From positions 1 to 6,677 of the forward strand of contig JAPLCH010000072.1 in NCBI GenBank assembly GCA_026392325.1: a stretch of DNA of 6,677 nt. The letters run 5' to 3'. Each line of letters starts with the position of its first letter. Positions within the stretch are counted from its first letter, which is position 1. Below the pieces are notes generated by a model. The model was not told the origin of the DNA and searched no databases. It saw only the letters and a list, made by a program, of their open reading frames with translations. This document shows positions 1 through 4,438 of this stretch, piece by piece. The DNA comes from Solirubrobacterales bacterium (GTDB lineage Bacteria; Actinomycetota; Thermoleophilia; Solirubrobacterales; Solirubrobacteraceae). A program made the position numbers and the translations under genes.

Positions 1-14
1 CGTTTTGGAGGGGT

Positions 15-99
15 CGTGGTGCCAGCCGTGGTACCGGGGGGTCCCTTCTCGGAGAGACGGGAAACATGGGCTGATCGAGCGGAACTGCCGGGTCGCGCC
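15..99 (+). repeat. Degenerate copy (W) of the dispersed intergenic repeat
   Basis: This copy is recognised from short blocks shared, in order, with the better copies. Bases 15-36 match copy A at 1181-1202 at 19 of 22 positions. CATGGG at 65-70 matches the right arm of A and B. CGAGCGGAAC at 76-85 is identical to copy B at 2171-2180. GGGTCGCGCC at 90-99 is identical to copy C at 4280-4289. Bases 42-62 can fold as a small hairpin (TCCC with GGGA, CTC with GAG). The first bases, CGTTTTGGAGG, resemble the CATTTTGAGG tail of copy C, so another copy may end at the window edge. No gene is supported in 1-215. An imperfectly spaced inverted repeat, TCCGGC (165-170) and GCCGGA (196-201), lies just past the methyltransferase stop but has no T-tract. 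Confidence 0.6.
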
Positions 100-215
100 G
101 CTCAGCGCCTGGGCGGAAGCGCCGACGCGCCCGCCCGCTGGTAGTGCGATTCCCGCAGCGCTCTTCCGGCTCAGTGGGCATGGGGCTTCCTCACGGCCGG
201 AGTAGTGCCACCTGC

Positions 216-947
216 TCAATCCTGTGAGCCGGCAGGCCAGGATGCGGGAAGGGCCGGCAAGAGTTCGGTGAGGCTTGAGGCTTGTCGGACCGGCACGAGA
301 ACGACGCAGCCTCGGCGGCATCCGTCCTCCTGGGAGCCGCGGAGCGAAGGAAACAGCGGGACCCAGAGGCTGCGGAGTCCAGCAGGTATGTAGTCGAGGG
401 AGAGCCGCTTGCCTGGCCCGTGGTCGTCGAACTCGTAAACCGGGTCGCCCGGTACCTCAAAGTCGTCGACCACGACGATTGGATCTTCCCACTTCCGCGC
501 GATCAGCTCGAGTTCCTCCGCTAGCGGCAGATCTTCGTGCCAATGGGCGTCGAGGTAGAAGAGTGCTCTCTTGCCAGCGAGCCCGTCCTCCGCGGCCCAG
601 CTTCGGAGGGCGTCTCTCGAATCACCCTCCCGAAGGGTGACGTTTGTCGCCCCGGCGGTCCTCCGTCTAGCAATCCGAAGGTAGTCGGGATTTGCTTCGA
701 CGGAGTGGATCGGCCCACTGAAGTGCCTCGCGAAGAGCAGGGTTGAGCTGCCGACGTAGGTGCCTGTCTCGAAGACCACCTCGACAGAAGCGCTCCGCAG
801 AAGAGCGACGATCAGTGCCTGCCTTCCGGACTGCCCGTTCAGTGGTCCGAAGTCGATCTCCATTCCCGGGATCAGCCGGCGGGCGACACGCCCGGGCAGT
901 GTGTTGGCGACCCTGATCGGGATCAGTTGGGGGAGGGCCCTCCTCAT
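216..947 (-). CDS. Class I SAM-dependent methyltransferase
   Basis: The predicted protein has 243 residues and would transfer a methyl group from S-adenosylmethionine to an unidentified acceptor in the cytoplasm. Glycine-rich motif I is ETGTYVGSS at residues 60-68. The acidic residue that usually holds the ribose is E84 in SVEANP. D109 in EGDS follows as motif III, then YLDAHW at 131-136 and VVDDFEVPGD at 159-168. The C-terminal stretch with EDGCRRGCVVL (207-217) is typical of this small family, in which acidic residues precede an RG(C/Y)VVL strand. ATG at 947 is the first start after an in-frame stop and overlaps the stop of the upstream small gene as ATGA. No good Shine-Dalgarno sequence precedes it, so translation is probably coupled. 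The substrate cannot be told; related proteins sit in sugar or polyketide clusters, but nothing here supports either. Confidence 0.82.
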   Translation of the reverse strand: MRRALPQLIPIRVANTLPGRVARRLIPGMEIDFGPLNGQSGRQALIVALLRSASVEVVFETGTYVGSSTLLFARHFSGPIHSVEANPDYLRIARRRTAGATNVTLREGDSRDALRSWAAEDGLAGKRALFYLDAHWHEDLPLAEELELIARKWEDPIVVVDDFEVPGDPVYEFDDHGPGKRLSLDYIPAGLRSLWVPLFPSLRGSQEDGCRRGCVVLVPVRQASSLTELLPALPASWPAGSQD

Positions 948-1102
948 CCGGCGGCGCGATAGATCGTCCTGCAGCGTTCAAGCGATTCGGCGAGCCGGTC
1001 CGGCAGTGTCCCCTCGGCCGGCAGTTCCGCTACCTCGACCGCGGAAGCGAGCCACCCGACGCCGTCTGTGACCGACGCCTTCCTGCCCGCTGACACTCCC
1101 AT
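944..1102 (-). CDS. Small protein (52 aa) coupled to the methyltransferase
   Basis: I do not recognise the protein. The frame reads MGVSAGRKAS at the N-terminus and ends with a charged, probably helical tail (LPDRLAESLERCRTIYRAAG, residues 33-52) containing one cysteine (C44). There is no signal peptide or membrane segment. It is supported as a real gene by an in-frame stop shortly upstream, a strong purine-rich ribosome site seven bases before the ATG, and a stop codon sharing bases with the methyltransferase start (ATGA, 947-944). Those three signals together are unlikely by chance. Size and position suggest a partner or leader peptide for the methyltransferase, but that is inference. No other small reading frame in this gap has such signals. 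Confidence 0.62.
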   Translation of the reverse strand: MGVSAGRKASVTDGVGWLASAVEVAELPAEGTLPDRLAESLERCRTIYRAAG

Positions 1103-1109
1103 GCTCGAA

Positions 1110-1120
1110 CCTCTTCCCCT
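1110..1120 (-). promoter_or_regulatory. Ribosome binding site of the 52-aa gene
   Basis: On the minus strand these bases read AGGGGAAGAGG, seven bases before the ATG at 1102. It is one of the clearest Shine-Dalgarno sequences in the window and is the main evidence that translation of the two-gene unit begins at the small frame and not at the methyltransferase ATG. Confidence 0.6.
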
Positions 1121-1180
1121 ATGCGGTTACCGAACTCACGGGGAAGTCTACGCCCGCATACACGGACGGGAATGAAGCTT

Positions 1181-1309
1181 CGTGGTACGACCCGTGGTAC
1201 CGCCATATCCGTCCCATGCTTCCCAAACCGGGACGGGACGAACACTCCTGTACGCATGGGAAGCATCTGACACTCCGGGACCCGGTTCGAGCCCGGGTCT
1301 CGCCATTTT
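1181..1309 (+). repeat. Dispersed intergenic repeat, copy A, with tRNA-3'-end-like hairpin
   Basis: This is the fullest copy. Bases 1184-1273 align without gaps to copy B at 2082-2171, with 70 of 90 identical by hand count. It holds a perfect 10+10 inverted repeat, ATGCTTCCCA (1216-1225) and TGGGAAGCAT (1257-1266), and a second pair, AACCGGG (1226-1232) and CCCGGTT (1281-1287). The right end is a 10-bp hairpin with one G-T pair, arms 1276-1285 and 1293-1302, loop TTCGAGC. It looks like a tRNA T-arm followed by TCTCGCC and A, but no GGCGAGA strand, D-arm or anticodon arm precedes it. The segment 1310-1370 between the repeat and the antitoxin promoter shows nothing recognisable. Reading frames across the repeat on the minus strand are translation artefacts. 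Confidence 0.78.
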
Positions 1310-1370
1310 GAAGCTCCCTCTCGTCAGGGCGCAGTGGTCTCGTCTCGGGGGCTCGTCGCCACCAGTCTGA

Positions 1371-1404
1371 CTGACAGAGGTCATCTTGATGGTAAGATGA
1401 CCTG
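1371..1404 (+). promoter_or_regulatory. Toxin-antitoxin promoter with palindromic operator
   Basis: A perfect inverted repeat, AGGTCATCTT (1378-1387) and AAGATGACCT (1394-1403) with a six-base spacer, ends one base before the antitoxin ATG. A plausible sigma-70-like promoter lies in the same place: CTGACA (1371-1376, five of six to TTGACA), a 16-base spacer, and TAAGAT (1393-1398, four of six to TATAAT). The predicted transcript would begin at or next to the ATG at 1405, leaving no ribosome site, so the mRNA would be leaderless. The palindrome covers the -10 box and most of the spacer, as expected for autorepression by a ribbon-helix-helix antitoxin, alone or with its toxin. The palindrome is seen directly; promoter and repression are inferred. 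Confidence 0.72.
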
Positions 1405-1650
1405 ATGCCGAAGGTTAGGACGACGCTTACGATCGACGAGGACGTCCTTCGTGCGGTCAAGCTGCGCTCAGCTGCAACCGGCGAGGGCGAGAGCAAGCTC
1501 ATCGAGGACGCGGTCCGCCGCGATCTCGGACTCGACACGCTCAGGGATCTTTGGGCCAAGGTCGAGCCGATGCCCGAGGCCGACGCGATGGACCTCGCAT
1601 TAGAGGCCCAGCACGCAGCTCGCACGCAGGCTCCGCCCAAGCGGCGCTGA
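1405..1650 (+). CDS. Ribbon-helix-helix antitoxin of a type II TA module
   Basis: This 81-residue protein is probably the DNA-binding antitoxin that neutralises the PIN toxin encoded three bases downstream. The N-terminus has the RHH pattern: a short strand VRTTLTID (residues 4-11), a first helix around EDVLRAVKLRSAATG, and a second helix around GESKLIEDAVRRDLG. The C-terminal third (WAKVEPMPEADAMDLALEAQHAARTQAPPKRR, from about residue 50) is acidic then basic and is likely the flexible part that wraps the toxin. Size suits CopG/VapB-like antitoxins. There is no Shine-Dalgarno sequence; the operator palindrome occupies its place, which supports leaderless translation from this ATG. A perfect palindrome at the promoter implies autoregulation. 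Confidence 0.83.
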   Translation: MPKVRTTLTIDEDVLRAVKLRSAATGEGESKLIEDAVRRDLGLDTLRDLWAKVEPMPEADAMDLALEAQHAARTQAPPKRR

Positions 1651-1653
1651 GCG

Positions 1654-2070
1654 GTGCGCGCAGTCCTCGACCCCAACGTCATCATCTCGGCTGCCCTATC
1701 GCCGAATGGTCCTCCGGCTGCGGTACTTGTGGCCTGGCTTGACGGCCAGTTCGAGATGGTCGCCTCCCAGAAGCTGCTTGACGAGCTGGACCGCTCACTC
1801 GCCTACCCGAAGCTCCGCAAGCGAATCCCGGAGGTTGATGCGGCAGCCCTGATGCGGCTGATCGAGCGTGGCGCCGTGATTCGCGACGACGTCGAGAGTC
1901 CGCCGCAGGTGTCGCGTGACTCGGGTGACGACTACCTGATCTCACTCGCTAAGGAAAGCGAGGCGGTGATCGTGAGCGGCGACGGCGACCTGCTCTCGCT
2001 TGCGCCCAACCTCCCGGTGTTCGCCCCAGCGGCATTCCTCGACTGGCTGAACGGTCAACGGAAGGCCTGA
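1654..2070 (+). CDS. PIN-domain ribonuclease toxin (VapC-like)
   Basis: This 138-residue protein is a probable metal-dependent endoribonuclease toxin of the 'PIN family putative toxin component' type. The fold opens with VLDPNVIIS (residues 4-12), giving the first catalytic acid D6. E44 lies in LLDELDRSL, D92/D93 in GDDYLISLA, and D110/D112 in VSGDGDLLSL. The acidic quartet is therefore complete and the toxin looks intact. It begins with GTG after a three-base gap from the antitoxin stop, with no clear ribosome site, so translation is likely coupled to the antitoxin. The target RNA cannot be read from sequence. Repeat copy B starts 12 bases after the stop codon. Confidence 0.84.
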   Translation: MRAVLDPNVIISAALSPNGPPAAVLVAWLDGQFEMVASQKLLDELDRSLAYPKLRKRIPEVDAAALMRLIERGAVIRDDVESPPQVSRDSGDDYLISLAKESEAVIVSGDGDLLSLAPNLPVFAPAAFLDWLNGQRKA

Positions 2071-2081
2071 AGCCGTCCTCT

Positions 2082-2190
2082 GGTCCCACCCCTCGTATTG
2101 ACGCTTCCGTCCCATTCTTCCCGAACCGCGACGGATCGAACGGTCCTGTAGGCATGGGACGGATCTGACACGAGCGGAACCGGGGGTCAC
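2082..2190 (+). repeat. Dispersed intergenic repeat, copy B
   Basis: Bases 2082-2171 match copy A (1184-1273) without gaps. The perfect inverted repeat here is TCCGTCCCAT (2106-2115) with ATGGGACGGA (2154-2163). The same right-hand segment as in A thus pairs with a left segment lying ten bases further out. The right end (CGAGCGGAAC at 2171-2180, then a G-run) follows copy W and lacks the TTCGAGC hairpin of copy A. The rest of the gap up to 2263 holds a small hairpin, GTGGT (2237-2241) and ACCAC (2249-2253), ahead of the dioxygenase ribosome site. No convincing promoter was found there. Confidence 0.76.
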
Positions 2191-2277
2191 CGTCAGGGCC
2201 ACGCTCTCGTTCCAACACTGGTCATCCCTTAGGCTTGTGGTCTCTTCAACCACCTGACCCGCCAAGAGGAGTCCGCG

Positions 2278-3216
2278 ATGGAACTCGAGGGAATGCACCA
2301 CATAACGATGATCACCGGTGACGCCCGGAAGAACGTTGACTTCTACTCGGGCGTGCTCGGCCTCAGACTCGTGAAGAAAACGGTCAACTTCGACGCCCCG
2401 CAGGCCTACCACCTCTACTTCGGCGACGAGAAGGGCTCGCCCGGGTCGATCCTGACGTGGTTTGAGTTCGCGGGGGCTGCTCCTGGCAACCCGGGGGCGG
2501 GGATGATCCACACGATCCAGCTCGGAGTTCCGTCGGAGGCGTCGCTCGAGTTTTGGGCGCATCGGCTCGCCGACAATGGGCATACAACCGAGGCAGTGGA
2601 CGGGGTTTTGCGTTTCGCGGACTTTGAAGGACTTCAGTACGAGCTCGCCGTCGCAGACCCTGGAAATCCGCGGCTGCAGGCAGAGCATCCTGAAGTGCCG
2701 GCCGAACACGCAATTACAGGTGTTCAAGGCGTGCGGGCATTTGCGACGCACGAGATCGACGCCGACCGCGAGCTCCTGATGGGTGCGCTGGGATTCACCG
2801 AGGTCGCCGCCGGCGAATACGTGGTCGAGGGCGGTGGCGTTCGGTTCCGTTTCGGCTACGACCCGCACCCGGGGTACGGCGGCCGCGAAGGGACCGGGAC
2901 CGTCCACCACATCGCCTGGCATTCGCGTGATGAAGACCATGAGGGCTGGCGTGAGCGGGCCGGCGCCGCTGGGGCACAAGTGACGCAGGTAATCGATCGC
3001 GACTACTTCAAAGCCATCTACTTCCGTCAACCACAGGGAATCCTGTTCGAGATTGCGACCACCTCACCCGGCTTTGCGGTGGATGAAGACCCAGGGCACC
3101 TGGGTGAGGAACTCAGGCTGCCAGCTCAGCACGAGCACCGGCGCGCTCAGCTCGAACAAATCCTTAAGCCCCTTGGCGACCCGCGCGCGAACTCGGCTCA
3201 GCCGCCCACCTCGTGA
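2278..3216 (+). CDS. VOC-family ring-cleaving dioxygenase
   Basis: This 312-residue protein has two vicinal-oxygen-chelate halves, roughly 4-125 and 145-262, and the usual length for the family. It should be a cytoplasmic non-haem Fe(II) extradiol-type dioxygenase opening a hydroquinone- or catechol-like ring. The likely metal ligands are H8 (MHHIT), H211 (VHHIAWHS) and E258 (ILFEIAT), at positions equivalent to the remembered PcpA/LinE/MhqA-type ligands. Other family marks are FYSGVLGLRLVKKTVNFD (22-39), YHLYFGD (44-50), GSPGSILTWF (53-62) and the C-terminal LGEELRLPAQHEHRRAQLE (275-293). AAGAGGAG at 2264-2271, six bases upstream, fixes the ATG. The stop overlaps the next gene by GTGA. The exact substrate is not determined; a plain glyoxalase is less likely given the two-domain length and C-terminal motif. 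Confidence 0.85.
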   Translation: MELEGMHHITMITGDARKNVDFYSGVLGLRLVKKTVNFDAPQAYHLYFGDEKGSPGSILTWFEFAGAAPGNPGAGMIHTIQLGVPSEASLEFWAHRLADNGHTTEAVDGVLRFADFEGLQYELAVADPGNPRLQAEHPEVPAEHAITGVQGVRAFATHEIDADRELLMGALGFTEVAAGEYVVEGGGVRFRFGYDPHPGYGGREGTGTVHHIAWHSRDEDHEGWRERAGAAGAQVTQVIDRDYFKAIYFRQPQGILFEIATTSPGFAVDEDPGHLGEELRLPAQHEHRRAQLEQILKPLGDPRANSAQPPTS

Positions 3217-4199
3217 CTTCGGGGTTCATCCAGGTAGAGCCGCAGCGGACGATCGCCTTCGGTCGCGGCGCTGTTGATGAATCTCTCAACCTCCTGGGTG
3301 AGGGGTTCACGCTGCTTGCGACTGAGAGGGCCGCGGCAGCCGCGCCTTCGGTCACGGCCCGGGCGGGCACGATTGTGATCGTTCCCGCGGGCCTGGTTGA
3401 AGAGGTTGCAGCTGAGTTGAGGCCGTTGCCGGCAGGCCGCAGAATCGTCGCGCTCGGTGGAGGCCGGGTTGTGGACGTGGCCAAGGCCCTTGCTGCCGCC
3501 GACGGTCCGAGTGACCTAGTCGCGATCCCGACAACCCTCTCGGGTGCAGAGATGACAGGCATGCACCGTCACCTGGTGGGCGTCGCGCCGGATACCCCGC
3601 ACGTTCGGCCGACGTTGGTGATCAACGACCCAGCCCTGAGCGCCTCTCAATACCCATCGGATCTAGCCGCGAGCAGCGCCAATGCCGTCGGGCACGCAGT
3701 CACGGCCGTCTTGAGTGAACGTTCGAACGCCATCGCGAGCGCAGTGGGTGCGGAGGCACTGCAAAGACTTGCCGACGGATGGTCCGGGCTCGAGCCTGAC
3801 CGCGACTCCCTTGCACTCGGCGCGCTTCTCGCCGGCTGGGCGGTGGACAGAAGCGGCCTTGGCCTCCATCATGCAATGGCACAGACGGCCGTCCGAACTG
3901 CGTCGCTAAGTCATGCGCAGGCCAATGCGGCCCTGCTGCCATCAACGGTAGCGGCATTTCGGCGGCGCCGACCGGAGGATCTCGATCGGCTCGACAGCCT
4001 GCTCGGCCTGCAGCTCGAATCGCTCGCAGTGGATCTGGCCAAGCGGGCCGGCACGTCGGGACTCGGTTCGATCGGAACGGACGGCGCGGTCCGCGCCACG
4101 GCTGTCGAGGCGGTTCTGCGTCGGGGTGAGATCGGCCGCGTTTCTCCTGCCCCGGACGGCGCTGAACTGGACGAGATTTACCTGTCAGCCTCGCCCTGA
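3213..4199 (+). CDS. Maleylacetate reductase / iron-containing alcohol dehydrogenase family protein
   Basis: This 328-residue protein is somewhat shorter than the roughly 350 usual for maleylacetate reductases. Family marks are EPQRTIAFGRGA (9-20), the nucleotide-binding LGGGRVVDVAK (81-91), PTTLSGAEMTG (106-116), VINDPALSASQYP (136-148) and ANAVGHAVTAV (156-166). Compared with group III metal alcohol dehydrogenases, the ligand aspartate is N157, as I recall for maleylacetate reductases. H161, H220 and H234 fit the histidine positions. The histidine usually found four residues after the H220 site is Q224. The expected reaction is NAD(P)H reduction of maleylacetate to 3-oxoadipate in the cytoplasm. 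The GTG start overlaps the dioxygenase stop (GTGA), so the two are translationally coupled. The pairing favours maleylacetate reductase over a general alcohol dehydrogenase, but Q224 leaves the substrate open. Confidence 0.76.
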   Translation: MTSGFIQVEPQRTIAFGRGAVDESLNLLGEGFTLLATERAAAAAPSVTARAGTIVIVPAGLVEEVAAELRPLPAGRRIVALGGGRVVDVAKALAAADGPSDLVAIPTTLSGAEMTGMHRHLVGVAPDTPHVRPTLVINDPALSASQYPSDLAASSANAVGHAVTAVLSERSNAIASAVGAEALQRLADGWSGLEPDRDSLALGALLAGWAVDRSGLGLHHAMAQTAVRTASLSHAQANAALLPSTVAAFRRRRPEDLDRLDSLLGLQLESLAVDLAKRAGTSGLGSIGTDGAVRATAVEAVLRRGEIGRVSPAPDGAELDEIYLSASP

Positions 4200-4205
4200 A
4201 GGCGG

Positions 4206-4299
4206 ACCCAACCGGGACAGGGCGGACGCCCGTGTGTGCACGGGACGCATCTGCTCCATGGTGACCCCGGTTGGAGTCTGGGTCGCGCCATTTTGAGGT
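4206..4299 (+). repeat. Dispersed intergenic repeat, copy C, with tRNA-3'-end-like segment
   Basis: This copy begins seven bases after the reductase stop and lacks the left third of the repeat. It keeps the AACCGGGAC block, the GGGACGCATCTG right arm, and an end matching copy A through CGCCATTTTGA. Its folding is nested: outer arms CCAACCGGG (4208-4216) and CCCGGTTGG (4266-4274), and an inner hairpin CCCGTG (4229-4234), TGTG, CACGGG (4239-4244). Bases 4261-4290 (GGTGACCCC... ending TCGCGCCA) resemble the variable loop, T-arm and 3' acceptor strand of a tRNA, with stem 4266-4270/4278-4282 and loop TTGGAGT. No GGCGCGA 5' strand precedes it. TTTT at 4291-4294 follows a few bases later, so weak terminator activity for the dioxygenase-reductase operon is possible. 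Confidence 0.74.
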
Positions 4300-4310
4300 T
4301 TCGCGGTTGG

Positions 4311-4327
4311 TCAGCCGTGGCGGCTGA
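4311..4327 (+). other. Short stem-loop upstream of the RCC1-repeat gene
   Basis: TCAGCC (4311-4316) and GGCTGA (4322-4327) form a perfect six-pair stem with loop GTGGC. It lies just past repeat copy C. There is no T-run, so it is not a typical intrinsic terminator; it may be part of the operon's 3' end or of the next gene's leader. Confidence 0.35.
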
Positions 4328-4386
4328 GTAACCGTCGTCCTGAGTTGGCGAAAGCAGTTTTCTGTGACATCCTTCACGGAAGCCTG

Positions 4387-4414
4387 TTCCGACAGGTCCC
4401 GTGCCGTGTCGGAA
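4387..4414 (+). promoter_or_regulatory. Perfect 8-bp inverted repeat before the RCC1-repeat gene
   Basis: TTCCGACA (4387-4394) and TGTCGGAA (4407-4414) are exact inverted copies separated by 12 bases and lie 24 bases upstream of the ATG at 4439. This could be an operator for a dimeric regulator or a leader stem-loop just ahead of the ribosome site. A TTGGCG at 4345-4350 might serve as a -35 box, but no matching -10 box is convincing. Confidence 0.4.
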
Positions 4415-4423
4415 TCGTCAAAT

Positions 4424-4430
4424 AGGGGAG
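4424..4430 (+). promoter_or_regulatory. Ribosome binding site deciding the RCC1 protein start
   Basis: AGGGGAG lies eight bases before ATG 4439. It favours this start over the in-frame GTG at 4364, which would add 25 residues, lacks a ribosome site, and would put the signal peptide too far from the N-terminus. Confidence 0.65.
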
Positions 4431-4438
4431 AGCTTCAA

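Noticed and set aside
5..205. Plus-strand frame at the left edge
   Set aside because: It overlaps repeat copy W, has no ribosome site and no recognisable composition or motif.
1201..1305. Complete tRNA gene
   Set aside because: Only the T-arm-like hairpin and a 3' strand are present; there is no matching GGCGAGA 5' acceptor strand, D-arm or anticodon arm.
1119..1685. Minus-strand frames across repeat A and the antitoxin gene
   Set aside because: They run through the repeat hairpin, the operator palindrome and the antitoxin gene, and their RPGLEPG-type strings are translations of the tRNA-like segment.
1942..3030. Long antisense reading frame of 362 codons over the dioxygenase gene
   Set aside because: It lies opposite a clearly recognisable VOC dioxygenase, has no family motifs, and crosses repeat copy B; long antisense frames are common in GC-rich DNA.
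4261..4300. Strong intrinsic terminator after the reductase
   Set aside because: The hairpin is imperfect and the TTTT starts several bases after the stem, then is followed by G; at most a weak terminator.
3700..4377. Minus-strand frame of 225 codons over the reductase 3' half and copy C
   Set aside because: Its WRDPDSNRGHH string is the reverse translation of the tRNA-like end of the repeat; the rest is antisense to a convincing reductase.
4364..4438. Earlier GTG start for the RCC1-repeat protein
   Set aside because: It has no ribosome site and would bury the signal peptide; ATG 4439 has AGGGGAG at good spacing.
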